Under the pieces are notes generated by a model. That model searched no databases, was not told where the DNA came from, and saw only the letters and a list, made by a program, of their open reading frames with translations. From RECG01 sp964444805 (GTDB lineage: Bacteria > Bacillota_I > Bacilli_A > Acholeplasmatales > Acholeplasmataceae), in NCBI GenBank assembly GCA_964444805.1, contig CAYUIK010000041.1:1-33058 (forward strand): a DNA stretch of 33,058 nt, written 5' to 3'. A program made the position numbers and the translations under genes. This document shows positions 23,155-31,345 of the stretch, in pieces. Position 1 is the first letter of the stretch, and every line of letters begins with the position of its first letter.

Positions 23155-25305
23155 TTTGACATAGTCCTCAACGGTGACTTCGATCGTGTCGGTGTGTCCA
23201 CCGTCTCTCGTCGTGACCGTCACGATAGCCGTACCGGCACCGACCCCGCGGATAAGACCTTCACCGAGTATTTCAACGACCGATTCGTCGCTCGATTCCC
23301 ACGTCGTGTACGTATCTGGAGCGTTCGCAGGAGATAGCACATATTCGATGGTCTCGGTTGCACCAAAGGGCAAAACTATTGTTTCCAGCGTGATATCGAC
23401 ACCCGTAACGCTTCCTTGTTGCCACAAGAGAACGCCGCTTTCGGCAAATTTATTACCGACTTTGGCATAGTCATCGGCAGCGAAATTCGGTAACATCGGC
23501 GTCTCGTAATCACCGGGTTCCCAAGCTTCGTCCGTGCTCGGATTGATCAGTCGCTTGAAGAAGACACTTCCTGCATCGAATCCGTCGGGGGCGATCTCAT
23601 AGAGCGTAAGCGTCGTCCGATCATTGGCTTCTGTCAACTTGACGCCACCATCATCCTTGATCGCGACTTCAGCGAACACATAGGTGTTTGCGATCGACCC
23701 GCCACTGAGCGTCAGACCGGCTACGCCACCGACGTGGTCGCGCGCACCGATCAAGGCGCCACCGACATATGTGTGGGAAATCTCACCGGCATTGATTCCG
23801 GCAATACCGCCGACATAGAGGTCACCGTGAACGGATGCAACACCGAGATTGTTCGCTGAATCATCGAGTTCTCCGGCTCGCGCCTTGTCGATAAATTCTT
23901 TACGCGTCATGGAACGCGCGAATGAACTTTCGGTAATCACACCTTCATTGTATCCGGCAATACCGCCGAAAGCAATATTCTTGCCTTCATCGCCTTCACC
24001 CATGGGGCTATAGGCACTTTGAGCGAAAACACGACCGGAAACGAGACTTTCGCGAATCGTACCGAAGTTGAATCCGGTAATCCCGCCACCATAGGAGTAG
24101 GTGTTCGAACTTCTACCGCTGTTGGCCTGGTTACCAGCTGGGAGTGTCGCTGTTACATGCGCGCCTTCGATCAACCCGAAGTTGTAGGCCGAGACACCGC
24201 CAACGCCACGTCCGGCTTTAACGGCGCCAGCGCCTCCGACGTTGACATGGGAAATCGTTCCGGTCATCTCGTTGATCCCGACGATTCCGCCCGCACCGGT
24301 CGTGTGGTCACTCGTGTCGACCGTGCCGTCGAAGACGGGCAATTCGCCTTGCAGGCGAGCGTTCGAGAGCTTCGCGCTCGAATCGATGTTTTCAATGAGG
24401 CCATGGTTGCGATCGGCAATCGTTCCGATCGGATAGAGGTTTTCTTCGGCCGCGCTCAATTGCGTATTCGAATCGATCACGAGATTCCGCACGATACCGG
24501 CTTCCCCGATTTCATGGAAGAGCGCACCGTTTCCACTGAAGGAAAGGGCGAATCCCTTACCGTCATATGTACCGTTGAACGTGACTTTTCTGGTATTGCC
24601 GATTTCAATCGGATCAGAGATCGTCATAAGAACGTCCTGAACCTGTTCGAAATGCTGATCCTGAAGCGCGGCATCATCGAGGAGTGCCAAAACATCTCTA
24701 ACCTTGTGAACCTGATAGGGATTGTCTTCGGTTCCGGCACCACCGAACAGGAGTTCTTCACTCGTGACAGCTTCGATCCCGATACGGATCTGCACGAGAT
24801 GAAATCCGCCTTGGGGCGTCGTGGTTGGTGTGAATGTGACGGTATCGAGAACGTCGCCTTCACTGATGTCGATTTCGCCTTCGACTTCCGCATAGCTGTC
24901 GCCACCGACCGGTTTGGCAAAAATCGCGAAGATCTCCGGGTCGGCATCGGTTTGACTCCAAGTCACGGTCGATGAAAACAGATCATCGGTCATGCGGATA
25001 TTCGTCGGAAGCGATGAGATCTCGATCCAATCCGCTAACAGTGTCATGTCTTCCGTGACGATATCCACATCGAAGTTCCAAACGAAAGAGCCATAAAGCC
25101 AATCGCCTGAGAAGACATAACCGTCTTTTTCAGGATCTTCCGGTCGCGTGACTTTTCCACCGTTGTCGACTTCCTGACTGGCGATTTCCGTCCCTCCGAC
25201 CGTGTCGAATGTCACCGTAAAGACCAATTCATCTTCTGAATCCCTACAGCTGACGACGAGCCCTAACATGAGTATCAGGGCCATGAATATGAATACTTTT
25301 TTCAT
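22237..25305 (-). CDS. Large mosaic surface lipoprotein (InlB-like, GLUG, Big2, three 103-residue repeats)
   Basis: A 1022-residue exported lipoprotein with lipobox VVSC (anchor Cys about residue 20). Domains in order are: an InlB-like domain (about 28-97, with VTFDTVGGTEI and GYVFSGDW), a linker, then a long glycine-rich beta-helix zone (about 245-560). This zone has GLUG-type units such as AGGIVGINE, GGGITGFN, FGGIAGYNEG and VGGIAGINAG. A Big2-like Ig domain follows (about 635-718), then three tandem repeats of 103, 103 and 99 residues to the end. AAGGAGGA stands upstream of the ATG at 25305. A role in surface adhesion or polymer binding is likely. It sits between a membrane hydrolase and malic enzyme, and a 58-base gap with only a weak -10 suggests cotranscription with the hydrolase. 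Confidence 0.9.
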   Translation of the reverse strand: MKKVFIFMALILMLGLVVSCRDSEDELVFTVTFDTVGGTEIASQEVDNGGKVTRPEDPEKDGYVFSGDWLYGSFVWNFDVDIVTEDMTLLADWIEISSLPTNIRMTDDLFSSTVTWSQTDADPEIFAIFAKPVGGDSYAEVEGEIDISEGDVLDTVTFTPTTTPQGGFHLVQIRIGIEAVTSEELLFGGAGTEDNPYQVHKVRDVLALLDDAALQDQHFEQVQDVLMTISDPIEIGNTRKVTFNGTYDGKGFALSFSGNGALFHEIGEAGIVRNLVIDSNTQLSAAEENLYPIGTIADRNHGLIENIDSSAKLSNARLQGELPVFDGTVDTSDHTTGAGGIVGINEMTGTISHVNVGGAGAVKAGRGVGGVSAYNFGLIEGAHVTATLPAGNQANSGRSSNTYSYGGGITGFNFGTIRESLVSGRVFAQSAYSPMGEGDEGKNIAFGGIAGYNEGVITESSFARSMTRKEFIDKARAGELDDSANNLGVASVHGDLYVGGIAGINAGEISHTYVGGALIGARDHVGGVAGLTLSGGSIANTYVFAEVAIKDDGGVKLTEANDRTTLTLYEIAPDGFDAGSVFFKRLINPSTDEAWEPGDYETPMLPNFAADDYAKVGNKFAESGVLLWQQGSVTGVDITLETIVLPFGATETIEYVLSPANAPDTYTTWESSDESVVEILGEGLIRGVGAGTAIVTVTTRDGGHTDTIEVTVEDYVKVETVSVTADVLELPEENNIDDRPEVAIGTIMTLTIDLLPEEAEYKGYSISSSNSRAEVDGNTVIFVYGVGGPGRVSITVSFEDSSLEAQEYRFETIEVEQDVPIESVEVTGDVMELPEPNNIDDRPEVEIGTVLTFAIDILPEDASNPNYILSSSNSRAEVDGDTVTFVFGNTGPGNVSITVTFADTSVAPLEYRFLTVEGEEDVFVESVEVTGDVLTLPEANNIDDRPEVEIGTVLTLTIDILPEDASNPGYTITTSNSRAEADGNTITFVSGLSGPGKVSIVVTFDDSSVAPLEYRFTTQEVE

Positions 25306-25363
25306 TTTACGTTCCTCCTTGGATTGTTTTATATTATGATCACGCACAGGCGTCTTGATTCGA

Positions 25364-27331
25364 TTAATTCGGGATGTAAGCGACCGAATTGCTGATCGCC
25401 ATCAAAATGAAAATCGCACAAATGATCATCGGTCCCACATAGGCATTCCCGCTCATCCGATAAAACCAACGATTGAAAAACGGCATGAGGAAAATGACGG
25501 GAATCAGGGTGAAAAGGATATTGACGTAGAGCCATTGCGTCGTTCCGTCGCTCAATTCGGTGAAGGCGATCGTTCCGGTTTTAACGAAAGCATAGTACTG
25601 AAGAAACAGGATGACAGCAAGCCCTGCGATATTCATGAACCCTGCGAGCACGAGTTTGGTCCGCTCACCGAGTTTTCCATGCATCTGTCCGCCATTGACA
25701 CGAATCGAATTCGAGAAATAGAAGACGAAGAACACGGGGAAATACATCAACAACTGAATGACGGATTTCATGTTCACCCGTCGAGCTGCCATAACAAAAA
25801 TGAAGCGATAGTCCACGTGAAAGAGTCCGTAGACGATCATCAGGAACCCGAAATAGGCAAAGACGACAAGAAAGGCGAGAAGCGCAGTCTTCATAAAATT
25901 CTTAAACGTGATTCGGAGTCCCGAGCGGGTGAGCAGATCCTCTTTCTTTGCATCGTTTTTGGCGTATTTCGTGACGATGACGTGGGCGAGAATGAACATC
26001 AATAGTGCGAATGTCCCACTGATAACCGCCCAGATCGCGACGGCATTGGTCATCCTTTGTGGGAAAAACCAGGAATTAACGGAATTACTCGCCTTCGGGA
26101 AAAAGACGAATGTCAAACGACTACTCGGCAAGTAGGTCAGAGCCGCGAACGTGGCGGATACGACAAACGTGACGATGTAGACGACCAGACCGAAGACCGA
26201 CCTTTTTTTCCGTACGATGATCGGTTCCTTTTTCGTGTCCTTAAAAAAAGGTATGCGATACAGTAGCGCTCCGATCGGCACGATCATCGCGAGCGAACTC
26301 ACGAGCGTTATCGTCGTCAATATTTCCTTATACATCCAAACCTGATCGGTCGGCGATAGGTCTTCATTCCGATAGTCCATCGCGACTTCAAAGTATCTTA
26401 AAATCTTTCCGGTCGCCTCGACGCTATACGGCTGAAAGGCGTGAATCGTTTCCGTATTGAACACCTGACGCATGTTCCTTAGATTCGGGTTTCCATAGAT
26501 CTTTTCGATGACGATGGGTTCACTGTTGGGAATCGGGTCAATCCCGGCTTTGGCCAATCCGGAATTGACGAAATCATGGGATTCGATCGCCCAACGCATA
26601 TCGCCCTTGCTCGTTCCTTCCGGTGCCTGATCATTGACCTTGTTTCGAAACGCACCCTCGTCATAAAGGGCATAGTCCATGCCCATGTTGCTTTTCGAAA
26701 AGACGATATCCGATGTGATCGATAGGACATAACCACTGATAAAGATCGAGTGAACCTTGCTGACGCCATCATTGTCAACGGCTTTTTTTCCGAAATGTAC
26801 GGCAGCCTGATAAGCGGCATTCCCGCCAGCAGAGTGTCCGGTAACACCGATTCTGTCTTTATCGACATACGGATAGACGTCCTCGTTGTCATATACATAG
26901 TCGATGAGATCAAAGGCGCCGTAGCCTTCGACGGTCGCGATCGCATTCCCCTGCACAGCGGAACTACTCGAAGAATCACCTTGTCCGTACGGGTCGATAT
27001 TGATGACAACGAAACCTCTTCTCGCAAACTCAAGGGCGACGTGCCCTTGCGTTTCCCGTGAACGCTGAAAACCAGCGACTACGACGATCAAAGGCGCTTT
27101 ATTTTCCGTATCGACGCCACCTGGCAGGTAGAGATCATAGGCAACGACCTGATTGTCCCTGGTATCGAGCGTATGCGCACTGATTTCAACATGACCGAAA
27201 TCATTTTGGATGAGACTCGCAACGAGTGATCCCAATAAAATGATCAATCCGAGTATGACCGTCCACTTACCGGCTTTCCCGAGTTTATTCGAAATTGATT
27301 TTCTATTGCTTTTCATATCGACATTTTCCAT
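25364..27331 (-). CDS. Alpha/beta hydrolase fused to a multi-helix membrane domain
   Basis: A 655-residue protein. A first helix (about 23-41) anchors an external alpha/beta hydrolase domain (about 45-330). That domain has the oxyanion-side VVVAGFQRSR, a NIDPYGQGDS turn and the nucleophile elbow GHSAGG with Ser167. A catalytic His candidate lies in TIHAFQPYS. The second half (about 345-655) has seven or eight hydrophobic segments and no recognised family. The hydrolase part resembles bacterial acyl or peptidyl esterases. The ATG at 27331 has GGGAG six bases upstream. It follows a LysR regulator behind a terminator. An enzyme that transfers or removes acyl groups at the outer membrane face is a reasonable inference, with the substrate unknown. 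Confidence 0.85.
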   Translation of the reverse strand: MENVDMKSNRKSISNKLGKAGKWTVILGLIILLGSLVASLIQNDFGHVEISAHTLDTRDNQVVAYDLYLPGGVDTENKAPLIVVVAGFQRSRETQGHVALEFARRGFVVINIDPYGQGDSSSSSAVQGNAIATVEGYGAFDLIDYVYDNEDVYPYVDKDRIGVTGHSAGGNAAYQAAVHFGKKAVDNDGVSKVHSIFISGYVLSITSDIVFSKSNMGMDYALYDEGAFRNKVNDQAPEGTSKGDMRWAIESHDFVNSGLAKAGIDPIPNSEPIVIEKIYGNPNLRNMRQVFNTETIHAFQPYSVEATGKILRYFEVAMDYRNEDLSPTDQVWMYKEILTTITLVSSLAMIVPIGALLYRIPFFKDTKKEPIIVRKKRSVFGLVVYIVTFVVSATFAALTYLPSSRLTFVFFPKASNSVNSWFFPQRMTNAVAIWAVISGTFALLMFILAHVIVTKYAKNDAKKEDLLTRSGLRITFKNFMKTALLAFLVVFAYFGFLMIVYGLFHVDYRFIFVMAARRVNMKSVIQLLMYFPVFFVFYFSNSIRVNGGQMHGKLGERTKLVLAGFMNIAGLAVILFLQYYAFVKTGTIAFTELSDGTTQWLYVNILFTLIPVIFLMPFFNRWFYRMSGNAYVGPMIICAIFILMAISNSVAYIPN

Positions 27332-27378
27332 ATTCGTCTCCCATGCTTATGAAAGCGTTATCTACGTACCAATCATAT

Positions 27379-27414
27379 CAAAAAAAGGCCTTCATTACTA
27401 CGGAAGACCTTTTC
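27379..27414 (-). terminator. Terminator after the LysR gene
   Basis: On the minus strand AAAAGGTCTTC and GAAGGCCTTTT pair with a single mismatch around a 9-base loop, followed by a run of seven T. It separates the LysR gene from the hydrolase gene. Confidence 0.75.
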
Positions 27415-27448
27415 CGTTATTTTATACCGTATAAATATTATTTATGGC

Positions 27449-28324
27449 TCAATTCGCGTGTTTCTTCAAATAGTTGACGAATTCGATCGCACCGGCATGA
27501 AGTTCGACGTCCTTACGCCAAATCAGACCGATTTTGAGTTTGAGTTCGTCGTCAAAGGGTATGCCAACGAGATCGTCATCATCGGGATCGATCAGTTCCT
27601 TGATCAAAAAAGCTCCGCCGACATTCATTTTAACGAAATTTCGAATGACGAGAATCTGGCTCGATACGAGCACGATATTCGGGGTGACGCCAACTTCATG
27701 ATACATCCCTTTGATTAGCCGCGACTGAAAGAATCCTTCCCGCATGAGGATAATCGGTTCATTTTTAATGTCGTCGATGGTGAGTAGCGCACTTTGGGAA
27801 AGATGGTTTTTCTTCGATACGCAAAAAAGCAATTCGGTTTCTAAGATGACTTCGCGTTGATAGGGCTCGTTCTCGCTGTCATTTAAGATCGAGAATCCGA
27901 GATCGAGCGCTTTGTTTTGAATCTTGTTTCGGATGCTCAACGATCCTTCTTCCCAGATCTCGAACTTGGCATCGACGTGATCGAGCATGTACTTTTCATA
28001 GATTCGGGGAAAAAGAAACGACCCGATCATCGGGGGAACACCGATTCTAATCGTCGTCTTGCTGGCTGAGAGGTCGTGTAGATCCTTTTCGAAGATATCG
28101 ATGGTTTCGAGGATAATCTTCGCCTTTTCATAGAAAAACGAACCTTCTACGGTTAAGACCATCGCGTTGTTCTTTCGTTCGAACAACTTCAGATTGTATT
28201 CCTTTTCAAGGTGCGTGATCGCTGATGATAGTGCCGGCTGTGTGACATAGAGAAACTTGCTCGCGAGACTCAACGAGCCGTGATCACAAACCGAGACGAA
28301 ATATTTCAACTGCAAAAGAGTCAT
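27449..28324 (-). CDS. LysR-family transcriptional regulator
   Basis: A 291-residue regulator of normal LysR length. The N-terminal winged helix (1-60) has the typical SLASKFLYVTQPALSSAITHLEKEYNLKLFER wording, shown here only in part as TQPALSSAI and LKLFER. The effector domain covers about 88-290. GAGGAG stands six bases before the ATG. It is monocistronic, with a terminator after it. Three related CATAGATC-type sites lie in the upstream region, which fits autoregulation. Candidate targets are the hydrolase-lipoprotein genes downstream and the divergent diguanylate cyclase gene. The effector is unknown. Confidence 0.93.
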   Translation of the reverse strand: MTLLQLKYFVSVCDHGSLSLASKFLYVTQPALSSAITHLEKEYNLKLFERKNNAMVLTVEGSFFYEKAKIILETIDIFEKDLHDLSASKTTIRIGVPPMIGSFLFPRIYEKYMLDHVDAKFEIWEEGSLSIRNKIQNKALDLGFSILNDSENEPYQREVILETELLFCVSKKNHLSQSALLTIDDIKNEPIILMREGFFQSRLIKGMYHEVGVTPNIVLVSSQILVIRNFVKMNVGGAFLIKELIDPDDDDLVGIPFDDELKLKIGLIWRKDVELHAGAIEFVNYLKKHAN

Positions 28325-28337
28325 TTTTATTCTCCTC

Positions 28338-28442
28338 GATCAGAAACATAGGATCAGACACTCACATTTTACCATAGATCCGTTTTCGACCTTGAAAAAA
28401 ACGGGATATCGCCTCGAGCTAGAATCAACTGATCTATGTTTC
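28338..28442. promoter_or_regulatory. Cluster of CATAGATC/GATCTATG sites upstream of the LysR gene
   Basis: CATAGGATC (28347-28355), CATAGATC (28373-28380) and GATCTATG (28431-28438) occur upstream of the LysR start. The flanks of the outer two also pair: GAAACATAGGATCAG (28343-28357) against CTGATCTATGTTTC (28429-28442) with one base missing. They may be LysR binding sites. Confidence 0.4.
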
Positions 28443-28529
28443 CTTTTATAGCACCGTTTTAGTGATCCGTTTAAAATCTTACGATAAACTTACGATCTGT
28501 AAAAAGCTTATAAAAACCAAAGAATATTG

Positions 28530-28558
28530 TTGAATTGATGCATATTTCATCGTATAAT
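28530..28558 (+). promoter_or_regulatory. Promoter of the diguanylate cyclase gene
   Basis: TTGAAT (28530-28535), a 17-base spacer and a perfect TATAAT (28553-28558) end 24 bases before the ATG. Confidence 0.8.
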
Positions 28559-28582
28559 TGAAACAACACGAGGGGGATTTTT

Positions 28583-29578
28583 ATGTATGAAGATCAGAAA
28601 AAGTCCGTTAAACGCGTATTTACTCGTTTTCTGACCACTTATCTTACCGATCGCGACTATGAAAAAACGGTCGCTTTTTTCAGTAAACGAATCAACGGAT
28701 TCGGTACGTCGAAAGACGAATGGGGCCATGATCTCGCAGCATGCACGAAACTCTTTGAACGCGATATCGAAGTCGCTCCCCATCCAATCGGCTACCGGAT
28801 TGAATCCCTACATATCGCTGTTCCAAAACGAGATATCGGTTTAGTTACGAGCACGCTCAGTCTCGATGTGCAGCTCCGTGGACAAAAGGTCAAACTCCAT
28901 GATATTCGTTATACCCTTGTTTTTACGAAAGAGAGAGGACGGTGGCTCATTACGCATAAGCACATGTCTTTTCCTTCTCGCGTGAACGACTCCGACGAAC
29001 CCTATCCGGTCAAGGAACTCGAAGAGAGAAACGAGTCTTTAGCGCGCCTTGTCCAAAAAAAGACCTGTCACCTCGAAAAGGCCCTTAAAGAAATTACGAA
29101 ACTCGCCACGATCGATAAACTCACGAGCATCAACAATCGCTACAAGATCGACGATATCCTCAGTGCTGAAGTCGAAAAGGCGAAAGAAACGAATCGACCG
29201 TTTTCCGTCATCATGATCGATATCGACGACTTCAAACGGGTCAACGACACGTTCGGTCACCACCAAGGTGATGTCGTTCTTAAAGAAATCGCCCTAACCC
29301 TGAAAGAACAGATGGCAGAAAAGGACATCCTCGGTCGTTGGGGTGGCGAAGAATTTCTGGTCGTTTTAAAGGATCAGGAAAAAAACGATGCGATCGGGCT
29401 TGCCGAGCGCTGTCGTAAGGCGCTTGAATATGCCGATTTTACCGGTGTCGACAAGCTGACCGGCAGTTTCGGCGTTGCCGAATACCAACAAGGTGAAAGC
29501 CAGAATATGATCATACTCAGAGCCGATCAGGCACTTTATCGCGCAAAACAAAACGGGAAAAACCGGATCGAATGCTGA
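28583..29578 (+). CDS. GGDEF diguanylate cyclase with an N-terminal NTF2-like sensor
   Basis: A 331-residue soluble protein expected to make cyclic di-GMP from GTP. Residues 1-132 look like an NTF2/SnoaL-like alpha-beta barrel, with an early helix pair and strands ending in YTLVFTKERGRWLITHKHMS. A short coiled coil (about 143-175) links it to the GGDEF domain (about 175-331). The active-site signature is GGEEF (254-258), with the upstream IDIDDFKRVNDTFGHHQGD segment holding the metal and GTP residues. The inhibitory I-site RxxD, expected five residues before GGEEF, reads AEKD, so product inhibition at that site is probably missing. There is no membrane segment. An AGGGGG site stands before the ATG and a strong promoter stands upstream. 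Confidence 0.92.
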   Translation: MYEDQKKSVKRVFTRFLTTYLTDRDYEKTVAFFSKRINGFGTSKDEWGHDLAACTKLFERDIEVAPHPIGYRIESLHIAVPKRDIGLVTSTLSLDVQLRGQKVKLHDIRYTLVFTKERGRWLITHKHMSFPSRVNDSDEPYPVKELEERNESLARLVQKKTCHLEKALKEITKLATIDKLTSINNRYKIDDILSAEVEKAKETNRPFSVIMIDIDDFKRVNDTFGHHQGDVVLKEIALTLKEQMAEKDILGRWGGEEFLVVLKDQEKNDAIGLAERCRKALEYADFTGVDKLTGSFGVAEYQQGESQNMIILRADQALYRAKQNGKNRIEC

Positions 29579-29610
29579 CCTCTTTTTGTTGATGCCACCC
29601 TTAAAAACGG

Positions 29611-29646
29611 AAAGGCGCCCGACCCGGTCGAGCGTCTTTTTGTTTT
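29611..29646 (+). terminator. Terminator between the cyclase and VWA genes
   Basis: AAAGGCGCCCGAC and GTCGAGCGTCTTT pair around CCG with one G-T and one mismatch, followed by T5. It may serve the VWA gene on the other strand as well, since a T run follows there too. Confidence 0.75.
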
Positions 29647-30286
29647 ATTTCTTTCGGTTCTTGTAATCCTCATCGATTCGATTTTTCCACGCCGTTTTCG
29701 TCATTCTGTTTTCACGAAAGGAATGGATCGTATCCCCGAGTACTTCAAAGTTCTGGCGTGTTCCTGCTTCGTCCGCATGATAGTCTGCCGATCGATTCGC
29801 GTCGATACCGAAACGCTTTGCCGTTTTTGCAGCATCGATATTCGCACCTAAAAAGAGAAATTCCCAGCCATAATCCTGTTTCTGGCGCTCGATGAGCGCT
29901 TTAAGATCCGCATAACGAAACGCGCGACTGGCGTTTTCCCTGCCATCTGTCGTAATGATGAAGAGCGTTTTTGGTCGATTTTCCTCGCGTTCACGCTGAA
30001 TACGGTCAATCTTTACGATACTTCTGCCGATGGCATCGAGCAGTGCGGTCGTTCCGCGTACGTAATAATCGGTGTTCGTCATTTTCGAGACGTTTTTTAA
30101 GTCCACGCGATCGTGTATGACTTCGAACATATGATCGAAGAGGACGGTTGAAACGATTGCCCGCCCTTCGACGTGTCGCTGTTTTTCGATCATTTCATTG
30201 AATCCATCGATCGTTTCTTGTTCGAGCCCACTCATCGATCCGCTTCGGTCCAAAATAAATACAATTTCCACCATGTTTTCTTTCAT
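29645..30286 (-). CDS. Von Willebrand factor A (VWA) domain protein
   Basis: A 213-residue soluble protein that is almost entirely one VWA domain. The MIDAS metal site is complete: Asp13, Ser15 and Ser17 in DRSGSMS, a Thr at 79-80 in RGTTALLDA, and Asp114 in TTDGREN. There is no signal peptide or membrane helix, so it should work in the cytoplasm. Small VWA proteins often serve as metal-dependent partners of ATPases or of chelatase-like complexes. They also occur in stress and tellurium-resistance clusters. No such ATPase is adjacent. AAAGGAG stands eight bases before the ATG. It lies 93 bases behind the macro-domain gene, in the same direction. Confidence 0.9.
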   Translation of the reverse strand: MKENMVEIVFILDRSGSMSGLEQETIDGFNEMIEKQRHVEGRAIVSTVLFDHMFEVIHDRVDLKNVSKMTNTDYYVRGTTALLDAIGRSIVKIDRIQREREENRPKTLFIITTDGRENASRAFRYADLKALIERQKQDYGWEFLFLGANIDAAKTAKRFGIDANRSADYHADEAGTRQNFEVLGDTIHSFRENRMTKTAWKNRIDEDYKNRKK

Positions 30287-30379
30287 GTGATCCGCTCCTT
30301 TATCGTTTATAGACTAAGGATACACGAAAAAAATCGACTTATGGTCGTTTGTCAAGCGACAAATCGATTGGTTCCTGTC

Positions 30380-31327
30380 TTAAAGCGACGTCTGTGTAAA
30401 ACTAAAGAGCGTCTGATTGATCTCATAAAAGTCGTAGTTTCCATGTTCGATGAAGTAACGGATGATCAGATCAAAGCGAGAACTCGGCGATAGCGCATAG
30501 CCCGCTTTTGCGAGAAAATCAATCGTTTCATCGAGGTTCAGTTCGAGCGCGATCGCAAAGGACAAAGCCGTTTTTTTGCTCGGTTGATAGTCATGATTGC
30601 TTTTGATCTTTGAGAAGAGCTTTCGGTCGATGTTCGCTTTTTTATAGATCGAAACATCGTCATAGTCCTTTAGGTCGATCCAGCGAAAAAGTGCCTCGGA
30701 AAACGTCAGGTCGACCTCATCGATGATGTCGTTGATCGAAGGACTAAAGGCCGAACGTACATATGACATATGAGGTCGCGTTTTGTAATCCGTCTCGTCG
30801 GCTATCTCATGAGAAGAAAGGTAGGATGCGACCGTAACGAACCGCTCACGTGACACCTGATAGGATGCATCATCATAGACGAGAAGATGGATCATCATCT
30901 CGTGGCCTGCTAAAAAGGACTTGATTTCCTCAAGGGCGATCGTCAGTGCTTTCCCGCGAGGAAACTGGAACGCACCCGCTGAAATAAGCGGAAAGGCGAT
31001 CGACTCGACACCCTGTTTCCAAGCGAGCATCAAGGCATTTCGATACGTTTTCCCGAGCATGTTTTCCTGCTTTTCAAGGTCGCCGCCATAAACCGGCCCA
31101 ACGACGTGGATCACGCTTTTCGCTTTGAGATGATAGCCGGTAGTCATGGCGGCTTCACCGGTCTTGAGGACGCCGAGCGCTTTTCGCGCTTCGAAGAGTT
31201 GCGGTCCGGCAGCACGATAAATCGAAAAATCGACGCCCTTTCCCATGAGCGGTAAGGAACTCGTGGAATTGACGATGGCGTCGACCGTCATCGTCGTGAT
31301 ATCCGCGCGGATAATCGAAAAGGGCAT
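30380..31327 (-). CDS. Macro domain protein with an extra C-terminal helical domain
   Basis: A 315-residue protein. Residues 1-155 form a macro domain that binds or hydrolyses ADP-ribose. It has ADIT near the start, VDAIVNSTSS where the family usually has V-N-A-A-N, and GVDFSIYRAAGP (31-42) with the likely catalytic Asp33. The second loop follows at PLISAGAFQFP. The Asn-to-Ser change in the first motif and the shortened glycine loop are unusual. Residues about 205-315 form a separate helical domain of a type often fused to macro domains in Bacillota; I recall no function for it. The gene follows the radical SAM gene by 18 bases. Possible roles are removal of ADP-ribose from protein or nucleic acid, or sensing of ADP-ribose metabolites. 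Confidence 0.88.
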   Translation of the reverse strand: MPFSIIRADITTMTVDAIVNSTSSLPLMGKGVDFSIYRAAGPQLFEARKALGVLKTGEAAMTTGYHLKAKSVIHVVGPVYGGDLEKQENMLGKTYRNALMLAWKQGVESIAFPLISAGAFQFPRGKALTIALEEIKSFLAGHEMMIHLLVYDDASYQVSRERFVTVASYLSSHEIADETDYKTRPHMSYVRSAFSPSINDIIDEVDLTFSEALFRWIDLKDYDDVSIYKKANIDRKLFSKIKSNHDYQPSKKTALSFAIALELNLDETIDFLAKAGYALSPSSRFDLIIRYFIEHGNYDFYEINQTLFSFTQTSL

Positions 31328-31345
31328 CGGTCTACCTCCGTTCGT

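Noticed and set aside
24019..24975. 318-codon plus-strand open frame opposite the mosaic lipoprotein
   Set aside because: It lies wholly antisense to a gene with clear domains. It has no domain or ribosome site, and the length is explained by the repeated glycine-rich coding sequence.
25355..26005. 216-codon plus-strand open frame opposite the membrane hydrolase
   Set aside because: It is antisense to membrane helices, and its charged composition is the mirror of hydrophobic codons. No start signal is seen.
30300..30370. Terminator or promoter between the macro-domain and VWA genes
   Set aside because: Small dyads (TTTGTC-GCTT-GACAAA and AATCGA...TCGATT) and a TTGACA are present. No stem with a proper T tail or a -10 at proper spacing could be defended, so none is listed.
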